DNA of 63,659 nucleotides from Paenibacillus senegalensis JC66 (GCF_000285515.1 NZ_HE610957.1:1360797-1424455); one strand, 5' to 3'; counted from the stretch's first letter, positions 26,831 through 35,297 are shown. The notes: generated from the letters alone by a model not told the origin. Made by a program: numbers and translations.

Positions 26831-27904
26831 TTATTCATTCTCCCTTCTCTCACGTTGTTCCCACTGCTGCAGAACCGTCTTAATTTCTTGTTCCTCCGTT
26901 TTGCGGCAAACCAGCAGCCCGTCATCTGTGGAGACAATAATGAGATCCTGCGCTCCAATCACGATGGCCGGTTTATTGTCCGTATACACGATGTTCCGTT
27001 CGGAATGGTGCGTATACACGTCGCCTTGAAGCAAGTTCCCTTCCTCGTCGCTCTTCTGGATCCTTTCCAGTGAGGTCCATAAACCAACATCGTCCCACTC
27101 AAAATCGACGGGAACCGTCCAGATTGTTTCAGCTTTCTCAAGAATTGCGTAATCTACAGACAATTTAGGCAGCTGCAAATACTGCTGCTCGGTCATGGGG
27201 CCCGGCTTTGCTATCTGGTCCCATAACGACCTGTGATAAATCTTCATGTAATGGGCAATGGTGGACGGCCTCCATACAAAAATCCCGCTATTCCAGTAGA
27301 TGTTAGGCTGGCTGATCAACTGTTCAGCAACGGGTAAAGAGGGCTTTTCAATAAATCGTTTTACGGGAAGCAGGCCGTCGGACGGAAGGATTTCCCGGTT
27401 CCTCCGGTCATCTGCAGGCAGCTCCTGATCAGCGGCTGTCTCAATATAGCCGTAACCCGTTTCCGGCCGCGAGGGCCTAATTCCCAAAGTGACGATCGCA
27501 AGAGGATGCCTGGCCCCTTGTTCCGCCTTTTCCAAGGCAGCTTGAAGGGCCCGCTCATCGGGAATGTACTGATCGGATGGGGCCGTAACGATGACCTCAT
27601 CATCCCCCTCGGATAAAAAACGGTAGGCAGTCAGTGCCATGCATGGTCCGGTATCCCGTTGTGCCGGTTCCTCGATGATCCGGTCACTTGCGAGATCCGG
27701 AAGCTGTTCTTCCACTAACGGTCGATAGGCGCGGGTAGTAATGACATAGATACGGTTGGCGGGCAGCCAGCTGGCAAATCTGCGATATGTGGTCTGCAGC
27801 ATCGTCTCCCGGGAGGTAAGCGCCAAAAACTGCTTGGGCTTACGCTCTACGCTTCTTGGCCAGAAACGTGTTCCTTTGCCTCCTGCCAGAATGACGACTT
27901 TCAT
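26831..27904 (-). CDS. manC: Mannose-1-phosphate guanylyltransferase
   Basis: Makes GDP-mannose from mannose-1-phosphate and GTP. The 357-residue protein has the nucleotidyltransferase signature VVILAGGKGTRFWPRSVERKP at its N-terminus (positions 2-22), TAPSDQYIPDE, ETGYGYIE, RFIEKPSLPVAE, YWNSGIFVWRPS and VPVDFEWDDVGLW. It is the short single-domain form without an isomerase domain. The ATG at 27904 has GGAGAGG just upstream; a longer frame would begin before the predicted transcript start. First gene of a seven-gene operon that ends with ugd; a sigma-K -10 match lies 39-47 bases upstream. Confidence 0.93.
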   Translation of the reverse strand: MKVVILAGGKGTRFWPRSVERKPKQFLALTSRETMLQTTYRRFASWLPANRIYVITTRAYRPLVEEQLPDLASDRIIEEPAQRDTGPCMALTAYRFLSEGDDEVIVTAPSDQYIPDERALQAALEKAEQGARHPLAIVTLGIRPSRPETGYGYIETAADQELPADDRRNREILPSDGLLPVKRFIEKPSLPVAEQLISQPNIYWNSGIFVWRPSTIAHYMKIYHRSLWDQIAKPGPMTEQQYLQLPKLSVDYAILEKAETIWTVPVDFEWDDVGLWTSLERIQKSDEEGNLLQGDVYTHHSERNIVYTDNKPAIVIGAQDLIIVSTDDGLLVCRKTEEQEIKTVLQQWEQRERRENE

Positions 27905-27942
27905 AGCTGTCCTCTCCTTTCCAAGAAGCACCTATACTGGAA

Positions 27943-27951
27943 TATAGTATG
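27943..27951 (-). promoter_or_regulatory. Sigma-K-type -10 box of the sugar-nucleotide operon
   Basis: CATACTATA on the minus strand matches CATANNNTA exactly, about 40 bases before the manC start codon. The expected -35 dinucleotide AC is not at 16-17 bp, which is what GerE-activated sigma-K promoters often look like. The assignment rests on the -10 box, position and gene content. Confidence 0.55.
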
Positions 27952-28337
27952 CATCTAGCAATTGCTTATCTATGAAGCAGAAACCTATATTAGTAAAAAA
28001 AGGCGGTTGTCCCCTCCGCATCATTCCCGGCAATTCCGCACAGGAATGACTGGGCATATTAGAGCAAAAAAGAGCTCAAACAATAGATTTGAGAAAATTA
28101 AGAAAGAAGAGTATACAGACAAGAAAAAAGAAAGGAAAGAAGAGTAGCGGATTAGAAAAAAGAAGAACATTGGAATAAAAGAAGGGGCTCAAAACAGGAA
28201 TAAGTGCTTGCCATCATAACTGTGCAGAAGTGGAGGGGAAGAGGGAGACAGGAGAAGCGAAGCGCTCGCCTTTGTCCCCGGATTTCAACCGTTGAAGCGG
28301 TTGCCGGTTTTTGAAACATAATTCGGATTTGAGCCGC
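27952..28337. other. Gene-free spacer with purine-rich stretch
   Basis: No convincing gene on either strand. About 28060-28190 is almost all A and G on the plus strand, with an EcoRI-like simple AAGAAA texture. 28230-28330 has normal composition and contains AAGCGAAGCGCTCGCC-type short symmetry. It separates operon 2's terminator from operon 1's promoter. Confidence 0.6.
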
Positions 28338-28400
28338 AAAAAAAGCTTCATAAATGAAGAGCATTCCGGCGAGAGCCGGGGCTTCCCCACCTATGAAGCT
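28338..28400 (-). terminator. Rho-independent terminator of operon 2
   Basis: On the minus strand AGCTTCATA (28392-28400) and TATGAAGCT (28344-28352) pair around an inner CCGGC/GCCGG hairpin, and the stem runs straight into seven T (A run 28338-28344). It lies 29 bases past the last codon of the basic small protein and closes the CgeB/GT operon. Confidence 0.85.
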
Positions 28401-28428
28401 GGTTAAAGCTAGGTGCCGCGGTGCATGC

Positions 28429-28728
28429 TTACGCGCCAACAGGCTCCGGGGCACCGGCTTCAGCGGCCGATTGCGCGGCTGCCTCGGCAGCCGCTTCTGC
28501 CATGCCTCGAGCTGCCCCTTCCTGAAATCCCTGAAGGTAGCCATCTTCATACCCGCGCTGGAAACTGCTTCTCCGTGCAGGCCTTCCCTGAAGGCGGCGC
28601 CTGCCTTTACGCAAAGCCCCTCGCCGGGTTCCCCGCTTGCCGCGCAACCGGCGCTTGCGTGTAGTGGAACGGAGCTTACGCGTCCTCCGCCGGGCTCCCC
28701 GGCTGGTTTTTTTCCGTACTCGCTTCAT
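28429..28728 (-). CDS. Small Arg-rich protein with GYxxGYxxG motif
   Basis: 99 residues. The first ~53 are about half Arg/Lys (RKKTSRGARRRTRKLRST, GKRGTRRGALRKGRRRL). Next come SSFQRGYEDGYLQGFQEG and an Ala/Glu-rich tail (EAAAEAAAQSAAEAG). A clear GGGAGGAG site precedes the ATG and the gene sits between cgeB-like genes and the operon terminator, so it is real despite its low complexity. The Gly/Tyr motif recurs at the N-termini of the two adjacent CgeB-like proteins. Basic, repetitive small proteins are known spore-coat scaffolds (CotG-type); I do not recognise this as a named family. It may occupy the place of cgeA beside cgeB. Confidence 0.75.
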   Translation of the reverse strand: MKRVRKKTSRGARRRTRKLRSTTRKRRLRGKRGTRRGALRKGRRRLQGRPARRSSFQRGYEDGYLQGFQEGAARGMAEAAAEAAAQSAAEAGAPEPVGA

Positions 28729-28782
28729 GCGGATCGTCTCCTCCCTAAACGTGAAGTAGATCGGTTCACTGAAAGCCGGAGG

Positions 28783-29904
28783 TCACCCCTCCGGAAACAC
28801 GATTTCAAACATCCGTTGCAAACGGGCTTCATAGGTGTGATCACGAAGTGTCCGCTGCATCGCCCGCAGAGCAATCCGGCTGCGCTCTTCAGGATGGCGC
28901 AAGTAATGATCTACCTTGGCTAAGAAGTCTTCCGGAGAGGAATAGGTGACCATTTCTTCGCCGGGAACATACAAGCTGGCTAAATCGGCCCGCTCATCAG
29001 AAAGCTGAAAGGCGGCACAAGCCGCAATTTCAAAGGTTCTCGGATTCACGGACAAAGCTGGAATCTTGCGGCCGTTCAAGTTATAAGATTCATCATCGGG
29101 AGAACGGTGCAAGTTGATAACTATCTGCGAGCCGCTATAGAAACTGGCGGTCTGCTCAGGCCCCATCCACGTTCCCAGACGAATGCGGCTGCGGTATCTC
29201 TTATATCGTTTCAGACGGTCCCACCACCAGCCGGAAATCACCAGCTTTCGCTTGGAGAGCTGGGGAAGAACCTTATTGAAGAAATGGATCCGATTCCAGT
29301 ACCCGGAGCCGATAAAACTGGCCTCCCATCTTTGCCTCCCGTCTACAGGCTTGGGCATAAACACAGAAGGGTTGACTCCCAAAGGAAGATAATGGACACT
29401 CGGGCAGCCCAATTGGCGGTAAAAGTCCAGACAGCTTAACTCTAAAGTGAACACATGAGTGTAATAGCGGGCCAGCCTGCCCGTAATATCGGTATAGTAC
29501 GGATCATCCGTCAGCCAAATGGCCGTTTGAATCCCCTTTTCCCGTATTTGATGGACCATGCTCAGAGGAAACCCCATTCCTTCCAGAACAAGGACAAGGT
29601 CGGGCATCATCTGGTTGACTAGGGGAAGAATATCTGCCGTCGGCGGGGCTACTTGCAGCTGTACGGTCATTTTTTGCAAAGCCTGTGTGATAGCCTGGTC
29701 CAATGGAGAGTAAGGGTAATGCTTGCCTGTCGTCACAAACAGTACCCTCTTATTCCATACATGCGGAACCTGCTGCTGTTCAATAAGCTGTTTCATTACA
29801 GCTGCTTTGCCAAAATGATGGCCATCTCTCACACCTTCTCCGTAACCAAGCTGTTTGCCTGTCAAGTAACTCGCATAGCTGTTTGCTTTCCGTTGGTGAG
29901 CCAT
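28783..29904 (-). CDS. cgeB: CgeB-like spore maturation glycosyltransferase (copy 1)
   Basis: 373 residues. After a short N-terminal motif (GYGEGVRDGHHFGKA) comes a GT-B fold protein of the CgeB family: VLFVTTGKHYPYSPLDQAI, DLVLVLEGMGFPLSMV, TAIWLTDDPYYTDIT, FTLELSCLDFYRQLGC, YLPLGVNPSVF, and the C-terminal donor half with VINLHRSPDDESYN, SVNPRTFEIAACAAFQL and TYSSPEDF. In Bacillus, cgeB is a GerE/sigma-K-controlled gene that shapes the outer spore surface and its glycan. It lies 26 bases after the second cgeB-like copy, in the same operon, and is followed by the Arg-rich small protein. Confidence 0.9.
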   Translation of the reverse strand: MAHQRKANSYASYLTGKQLGYGEGVRDGHHFGKAAVMKQLIEQQQVPHVWNKRVLFVTTGKHYPYSPLDQAITQALQKMTVQLQVAPPTADILPLVNQMMPDLVLVLEGMGFPLSMVHQIREKGIQTAIWLTDDPYYTDITGRLARYYTHVFTLELSCLDFYRQLGCPSVHYLPLGVNPSVFMPKPVDGRQRWEASFIGSGYWNRIHFFNKVLPQLSKRKLVISGWWWDRLKRYKRYRSRIRLGTWMGPEQTASFYSGSQIVINLHRSPDDESYNLNGRKIPALSVNPRTFEIAACAAFQLSDERADLASLYVPGEEMVTYSSPEDFLAKVDHYLRHPEERSRIALRAMQRTLRDHTYEARLQRMFEIVFPEG

Positions 29905-29930
29905 AACCCTCTCCCTCCTTATCGCCTAAA

Positions 29931-31031
29931 TTAGCCTGAAGATCGGCCAAAAATGATATGGAGCATTTCGGTCAGCCGCTTGCGGTAAGTATGATCTCTA
30001 AGCGTTCTTTTCAAGCCGCGCAAGGCTATTTGGCTGCGTTGATCCTCATTTGCCAAATAATGCTCGATTTTCTCCACAAGCTCCATCTCAGAGCCATACG
30101 TCTCAATCTGCTGTCCAGGAATATAAAAATTAGTGAGATCCTGGCGCAGATCGGTCAACTGCAAAGTGCTGCAGGCTGCTATTTCGAACGTTCGCGGATT
30201 TACCGAATACCCGTTCAGCTGCCTGGAGTTTTGATTATGCTGGGAATCCACCGCTGCGCGATGCAGATTAATGACTATTTTAGCCCCGCTATAATAAACC
30301 GGCGTCTGCTCGAAAGGTATGCCCGCCAGACGGATGCTATGGCGAAGCCGCTTGTAGTGCTTCATCCGGTTCCATAAGCCGCCTGCAATGATCACTTTTT
30401 TATTTCGCAAATAGGGAGCAATCTTATCCATAAAGCGTACCCGGTTCCAAAAAGCTGTGCCGATAAAACATACATCTGCCCGTGTTGCGCTTGTCACTGG
30501 ACGAGGATAAAAAATGCTGCGGTCGGCGGCCAAAGGCAGGTAGTAGACATGCTCGCAGCCTAGAGAGCGGTAGAAAGATACGGTGCCTAATTCGTGAGTG
30601 AAAATAAATTCGTAGGCCGGGGCTACGGAAGCTGAAGCATCACTGAAATAAGGATCATCAGCAAACCAGACAGCAGTGCGGATGCCTAAGGAGCGCAGCA
30701 TCCGGGCTTCATTGGCAGGAAATGCATGAATGCCGTTTAAAACGAGCACGAAATCCGGCTCCAGGCTTGCGATATAACCGGCCGCACCTGGCATTAACGG
30801 ATCAACGCTAGTCACCTTCTTGACAAGTCTGGCCAGGGCAGTCTCAATCCCGTGATTTAAAGCAAATAAGCCTTCTCCGACAAAAACAACATGAAGAGGA
30901 TATAGCTGGCCGGACGGCTCATGAATAGAATTTAGAACGGCCTGGCTGCGGCCGTAATGATAACCAGAATGCCATCCATCACGATATCCGGTCCGCCATC
31001 CTTCCTGATGCAATCCTGACGAAGCCTTCAT
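29931..31031 (-). CDS. cgeB: CgeB-like spore maturation glycosyltransferase (copy 2)
   Basis: 366 residues, a paralogue of the next gene downstream, sharing the same order of blocks: GWRTGYRDGWHSGYHYGRS at the N-terminus, VVFVGEGLFALNHGIETAL, DFVLVLNGIHAFP, TAVWFADDPYFSDAS, FTHELGTVSFYRSLGC, VINLHRAAVDSQ, SVNPRTFEIAACSTLQL and LKRTLRDHTYRKRL. The shared ends show tandem duplication followed by divergence. AAAGGAGG precedes the ATG. A 111-bp purine-rich leader separates it from the nucleotidyltransferase gene upstream, the longest gap in the operon. The paralogues probably act on different acceptors or linkages. Confidence 0.9.
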   Translation of the reverse strand: MKASSGLHQEGWRTGYRDGWHSGYHYGRSQAVLNSIHEPSGQLYPLHVVFVGEGLFALNHGIETALARLVKKVTSVDPLMPGAAGYIASLEPDFVLVLNGIHAFPANEARMLRSLGIRTAVWFADDPYFSDASASVAPAYEFIFTHELGTVSFYRSLGCEHVYYLPLAADRSIFYPRPVTSATRADVCFIGTAFWNRVRFMDKIAPYLRNKKVIIAGGLWNRMKHYKRLRHSIRLAGIPFEQTPVYYSGAKIVINLHRAAVDSQHNQNSRQLNGYSVNPRTFEIAACSTLQLTDLRQDLTNFYIPGQQIETYGSEMELVEKIEHYLANEDQRSQIALRGLKRTLRDHTYRKRLTEMLHIIFGRSSG

Positions 31032-31142
31032 CCCTATCCTCCTTTCCCGGGTAGCGTCGGTCTTGTTTTTCTATTTCTTGCTCTCTTGTACTCTTGTTTT
31101 CCTATCACTTATTTGTCTACTTCTTGCTTTTCTTCTATAAAT

Positions 31143-31862
31143 CTACAAGCTGTTCTTCATCCAATATTGAGAAGCTTCAAGCAATGATGGGAAGGTGCCG
31201 GCATCTGTCCACCAGCCCTGCAAAATCTGATAAGCAAGCTCCCCATCCTTCGCATACAGGTTGTTAACATCCGAAATTTCAAGCTCCCCGCGGCGGGAAG
31301 GAGCAATTTGACGCACACGCTTGAAAACGTCGGAATCATACCCGTAAATACCAGTCACGCAGTATGACGAAGGGGGCTGTTCCGGCTTTTCATAGATATG
31401 CTCGATCCGTCCGTCTTTAAAGGAAGGTACCCCGTACCGCTCCGGGTCGCTTACCTGCTTCAACAGCACCATCGCCTTTTCCGTCTGGTTAAGAAACTGT
31501 TCAAGATATCCGCTTAAATCATCAGCGAACAGATTGTCACCGAGCAGCACGATGAACTTTTCACCGGGAAGAATGAACGGCTCCGCCAGCTCCAACGCGT
31601 TGGCAATCCCGGAGGCCTCTTCCTGAATCCGGTAAGTCAAGCGAATATTCCACTGCCGGCCGCTTCCCAAATAGTTAATGAAATCACCAGCCGCTGCTTT
31701 TCCAGTAATGAGCAAAATATCATCAATTCCCGCCTGCCTAAACTTCTCAATTCCGTAATGAATCATAGGATATTTGCCGACAGGCAGAAGATGTTTATTC
31801 ATAATAGTAGTTAGCGGAGCCAATCTCGTGCCATTTCCACCAGCCAGAATAACTCCCTTCAA
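31143..31862 (-). CDS. SpsI-like sugar-1-phosphate nucleotidyltransferase
   Basis: 239 residues of the RmlA family: GVILAGGNGTRLAPLTTIMN, NKHLLPVGKYPMIHYGIE, FIVLLGDNLFADDLSGYL, SDPERYGVPSF, IYEKPEQPPSSYCVTGIY and GWWTDAGTFPSLLEAS. It most resembles B. subtilis SpsI (glucose-1-phosphate thymidylyltransferase for the spore-coat polysaccharide) in length and N-terminal wording. The TTG at 31862 is chosen: AAGGAGGG lies seven bases upstream, and the family begins at this KGVILAGG. It supplies dTDP-glucose or a similar nucleotide sugar for the spore glycan; no rmlBCD genes are visible here. Confidence 0.9.
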   Translation of the reverse strand: MKGVILAGGNGTRLAPLTTIMNKHLLPVGKYPMIHYGIEKFRQAGIDDILLITGKAAAGDFINYLGSGRQWNIRLTYRIQEEASGIANALELAEPFILPGEKFIVLLGDNLFADDLSGYLEQFLNQTEKAMVLLKQVSDPERYGVPSFKDGRIEHIYEKPEQPPSSYCVTGIYGYDSDVFKRVRQIAPSRRGELEISDVNNLYAKDGELAYQILQGWWTDAGTFPSLLEASQYWMKNSL

Positions 31863-31879
31863 CAGGTTTCCCTCCTTGA

Positions 31880-32617
31880 CTAACGATGAAATTGACCGGG
31901 ATGAACTCCCCATTTGCGGATAAATTTCCTGCGATTATTCGCAATAAGCCGCCGCAGCGCCATCCGCTTGCGTCTTTTAAAGCTTGCGCTGCCGAGATGA
32001 TGAACATAACAATCGCGGGCAATTAACAGGCGGTATCCCCGGAGCCTAGCCCGGTAGCAGTAGTCATCATCCTCATAATGGCCAGGAGTGAAGCGTTCAT
32101 CCAGCAAGCCGATGTCTTCCATCACTTTTCTGCGGAATAAGAGACAAAATCCTACCAGCCGTTTTACCTCGAGACGAACCCCCTCGTGAGAGCTCATATA
32201 ACGGGCTGCTGCATCCGGATAACCGTCCAGACCCTGGTAGTTCAAGCGGATTTGCTGGCGGCCGCTCACTCGGTTGGACGTAGGTCCGATCAACCCGACA
32301 TCATTCCCGCTGTAAAGACCAGCCAGCAAATTTTTCAGCCAATCCTTTGATACAATCACATCATTGTTGAGCAGCAGCAGTTGATCTCCCGCCGCCATCC
32401 TGAGCCCAATATTGCAAGCTATCGGAAAGCCTTTATTAACAGCCAATGAAGCAAATGTGAAGCCCATACTCCGGCAATATTCGTTCGTTCCATCCTTAGA
32501 ACCGTTATCCACTACGATGATTTCATAAGGTTCCGAAGTATGCTGCTGTATGGCTTGGATGCAGGATTGAAGCAGAGGCAAGCCGTTATAGGTCGGAATG
32601 ATAATGCTGGTTAGCAT
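31880..32617 (-). CDS. GT2-family glycosyltransferase
   Basis: 245 residues, GT-A fold: TSIIIPTYNGLPLLQSCIQA, IIVVDNGSKDGTNEY, NKGFPIACNIGLRMAAGDQL, LLLNNDVIVSKDWLKNLL (the NND metal site), GFCLLFRRKVMEDIGLLDERF and HYEDDDYCYRARL. It resembles rhamnosyltransferase-type GT2 enzymes used for cell-surface polysaccharides. It overlaps the upstream gene by 32 bases and is followed 18 bases later by the nucleotidyltransferase. Confidence 0.9.
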   Translation of the reverse strand: MLTSIIIPTYNGLPLLQSCIQAIQQHTSEPYEIIVVDNGSKDGTNEYCRSMGFTFASLAVNKGFPIACNIGLRMAAGDQLLLLNNDVIVSKDWLKNLLAGLYSGNDVGLIGPTSNRVSGRQQIRLNYQGLDGYPDAAARYMSSHEGVRLEVKRLVGFCLLFRRKVMEDIGLLDERFTPGHYEDDDYCYRARLRGYRLLIARDCYVHHLGSASFKRRKRMALRRLIANNRRKFIRKWGVHPGQFHR

Positions 32618-33611
32618 CAGGCTCTCCCTCCGCTGCCTTCCGGTTGCGAAGAAAGTCGGGGAAGCCTAGCCGTTGTCCCCGGGAATCCATTGCATGACGC
32701 AGCCCATGAAGGGAAATTTGCTGTTGCATCTTCCCCACTGCAGCGGGAAGCTCTTCGCATGATGATACCGCCGCGGTGCATTCTGCCTCACTTGGCTGCC
32801 CAGCAGCCGGGATATGGCCGGCCACCTTTACGCTCATCTGCTGCTCCAGAGCAAGGGATAGCGCCAGCTCGGGTTCGGCCAGACGCGAAAAGCCGAGGCT
32901 TGCTGCCGCCTGCCTGGATATCGCATACGGGTACACGCTTAAGCTGCCGCTGCCCAGCTCCTGTCTCCCCATCGATAAATTGATAAATTCACGCACGATT
33001 GAGGCGGGATCCCGATCAGCGAATAACGTTCCGCTAGGAGTCGGGTCATTAATAGCGATATGCGCCCCCTCAGCAATTGCCCGGGCGAACGGCGCCAGCT
33101 GTGCTGCGCCAATCGGCTGTCCACCCAGCATCAACAGAATGGGCATGCGGGCAATTTCCGCCCCCAGTGCAAAGGCTTGGGCGGTAACTCTGGACTCTTC
33201 GGCATAATGAAGCAAGGCGGCCCCTGGAAGCTGTTCCCTAATCAAGCGCAGCGAGCTGTCATCCAGCGGGCCTGTTACCAGAATCGTTTCCCCTGCATCA
33301 AGCTTTCTCAGAGCCTGGATCCAGGAAGCGAGGCTGGTAGGCGCATCAGGAAGCGCCAAAATTGCTGCCACCCGCTGTCTCCAATCACCCGGATAATTCC
33401 TCCTGCGGGATTGCCGCCGGCCGCCGCTTCCTCTCCGCCAATTCCCTCCTGACTGACGGTATACGGCAGCTCTCGACTGCCGAGCCCGGCTTCGGCGTGA
33501 ACGGGGAACTCCTCGCTTGCGTACCGTACTTGGCCTGCCCAATCCCCCTACTCTTCTTTTCTTACCAGAAGTAGTCTTCCTCAAGCTTACTTTGCGCCTA
33601 ACTCTGCTCAT
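32586..33611 (-). CDS. Arg-rich protein with degenerate GT2-like domain
   Basis: 341 residues. Residues 1-78 are highly basic (SRVRRKVSLRKTTSGKKRR, RSRRSRARQSRAAVYR, GRRQSRRRNYPGDWRQR). The rest aligns along its length with the GT2 encoded just upstream: ILVTGPLDDSS against IIVVCNGSTDGS, ILLMLGGQPIGAAQLAPF against ILLFMDGDIVIPAKRLLPF, and LSVYPYAISRQAAASLG against LTAIPHAMSRSALNTIG. The DGD metal motif has become LGGQ, so it is probably catalytically dead. The 32-base overlap with the next gene and the ATGA overlap with the previous one show tight coupling. A scaffold or adaptor role is inferred. Confidence 0.8.
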   Translation of the reverse strand: MSRVRRKVSLRKTTSGKKRRVGGLGRPSTVRKRGVPRSRRSRARQSRAAVYRQSGGNWRRGSGGRRQSRRRNYPGDWRQRVAAILALPDAPTSLASWIQALRKLDAGETILVTGPLDDSSLRLIREQLPGAALLHYAEESRVTAQAFALGAEIARMPILLMLGGQPIGAAQLAPFARAIAEGAHIAINDPTPSGTLFADRDPASIVREFINLSMGRQELGSGSLSVYPYAISRQAAASLGFSRLAEPELALSLALEQQMSVKVAGHIPAAGQPSEAECTAAVSSCEELPAAVGKMQQQISLHGLRHAMDSRGQRLGFPDFLRNRKAAEGEPDANQHYHSDL

Positions 33612-34384
33612 ATCCTCCCCCCTGCTTCATCCGGATGCGGTTCAGTATGAAGCGTCTCCCTGAAAGAAAGATACCAATGAATAGCTTCCAGGTGATCGCC
33701 CACAATCAGATTTTGCACAGAATACGTTCTCCGCTTGCCCGGGTTGTTCTTCCCAACTCTTACATAATGAACGGCTTCCACCCGCAAACCTTTGGCTACA
33801 GCAATTGCCTGTGCCTTCGGCGGCACTGCCAAATACTCCGCTCCAATTGTGTTCAAGGCAGAACGGCTCATAGCGTGTGGGATCGCTGTTAAAGAAGTGC
33901 CCTGCAAATCCGGCCGTCCCAGTACCACATTGAGGGCATGCTTGGAGAGAACCACCGGGTGAACCTTTTTTTTATGCACCGGGCCATTATATTGGTTCAA
34001 AGCAATATCTGCACCCGATTCAATCGCTCTAATGAAGGGAAGCAAACGCTTCGCCGGAATCACTATGTCACCATCCATGAACAGAAGAATGTCTCCGGAA
34101 GCAGCTCGCGCTCCGATGCTTCGTCCGACATCATGGCCCAGCGGCCGTTTGAATGTAATCACCTTCGCTCCCATGCGGCGGGCAATCTGTGGGGATCCAT
34201 CCGTAGAACCGTTGCAAACAACAATAATTTCAAGATTGTGGCCGATTTTACGGACCTGACGAATAACAGCCCCCAACGTTCTTCTCTCATTCATCACCGG
34301 AATGATAACCGAAATTTTGCTCAAACCGGGCTCCTCCCGGACGGTTTCCAATTTCGCACCCCGATAATTTGCCGAACCGTGCAT
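33608..34384 (-). CDS. GT2-family glycosyltransferase, first gene of operon 2
   Basis: 258 residues, GT-A fold: ISVIIPVMNERRTLGAVIRQ, EIIVVCNGSTDGSPQIA, RPLGHDVGRSIGARAASGD, LLFMDGDIVIPAKRL (DGD metal site). It ends with a conserved KAQAIAVAKGLRVEAVHYVRVG. GGGGGG precedes the ATG. It starts the operon 34.4-28.4 kb. Upstream on the minus strand, CATACAATG matches the sigma-K -10 pattern in eight of nine positions but lacks a -35. Its degenerate duplicate follows directly downstream. Confidence 0.9.
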   Translation of the reverse strand: MHGSANYRGAKLETVREEPGLSKISVIIPVMNERRTLGAVIRQVRKIGHNLEIIVVCNGSTDGSPQIARRMGAKVITFKRPLGHDVGRSIGARAASGDILLFMDGDIVIPAKRLLPFIRAIESGADIALNQYNGPVHKKKVHPVVLSKHALNVVLGRPDLQGTSLTAIPHAMSRSALNTIGAEYLAVPPKAQAIAVAKGLRVEAVHYVRVGKNNPGKRRTYSVQNLIVGDHLEAIHWYLSFRETLHTEPHPDEAGGRI

Positions 34385-35103
34385 AGGACAACATCCCCCC
34401 TAGGAGCCATGGTTTGTTCCCATTGTATGTAGAACGCCAAGTAATGCAACGGCACTTGTACAACGGATTCCATCTAGAAGAAAAACAGAAAAGACGCCTA
34501 TTCAGGCGCCTGATCGTTGATAAGGAAGCTTTCAGAGCAGTATGAACGGGTCGGTTATGGCGGGGGATGGAGATTGATTGGCGGGATTGGTGAGTTTGGT
34601 TGCGACGGGATGGAGATTGGATTGGCCGGATTGGCGGATTGGGGAATTGTGGGATCGGGGTGAAAAGTCACGATGTTCAGCGGCATTACTGCTGATAGAT
34701 AGAGAGTTACAACCAACGCTTACGACAAAAGCACCGGAGAAATATTTCATACGCCCCTTTATCCGATGCGCTTAAGTCCCATTATTCCTAAGGAAAGAGA
34801 CTGCCCCAAACATCCGACCCATGAAGAACGATAGTCAAGATGGGGACAGCCTCTTGTTAATATAGAAGCAATAAATTTTTGGCATACGCCAGTATCCTTG
34901 ACAAAGCTGCCATCGCTTCATCGTGCATCCCTAACACCGACCCTCCGGAGTTCCTGCACGCTGACCTGCAAGTTATCCTGCTATACTTTTCCTGCACACT
35001 GACCTGCAAGATGTTAAAGTGAAACATGATGTCCGGGTGTGTCTTGCAAGATGGAAAGCTAAGCGTCCCGGCGAGGTATTCCACAAGCAGGACAGGGAAA
35101 CGT
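34385..35103. other. Gene-free spacer with G-rich direct repeat and hairpins
   Basis: No supported gene. 34564-34634 holds an imperfect 43-bp-spaced direct repeat of GGGATGGAGATTG-type, G-rich sequence. 34494-34512 has GACGCC...GGCGCC symmetry. 34796-34858 forms a long hairpin, AAGAGACTGCCCCA with TGGGGACAGCCTCTT, ending in a T-containing tail; it belongs to the GACAGCC-type repeats seen elsewhere in the window. Confidence 0.6.
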
Positions 35104-35297
35104 CCTGCGCTGACGCTCGCCCTTGCTCTTATTTAGCCGAAAAAGCAGGGGTTTTATTTCTAACGCTTACCCCCGCTCTTATTTGTGACAACTGGCCCTG
35201 AAAACCGCGATCTGAGCAAAATAAGGACCGTGGCAAGCGTTACATTTTTTACCCCCCTGATTTTGCTCAAATAAGGACCGCCGCGAGCGTTAGAATT
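35104..35297 (+). repeat. Left copy of ~195-bp inverted repeat
   Basis: This stretch matches the reverse complement of 41316-41510 along its full length, at roughly four of five bases by eye. It contains repeated short modules: ACGCTCGCCC, GCTCTTATTT, GCCGAAAAAGCAGG, AAAATAAGGACC and GCGAGCGTTAGAATT. The module order is itself a partial inverted repeat. It is a dispersed intergenic element, not coding. Confidence 0.85.
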
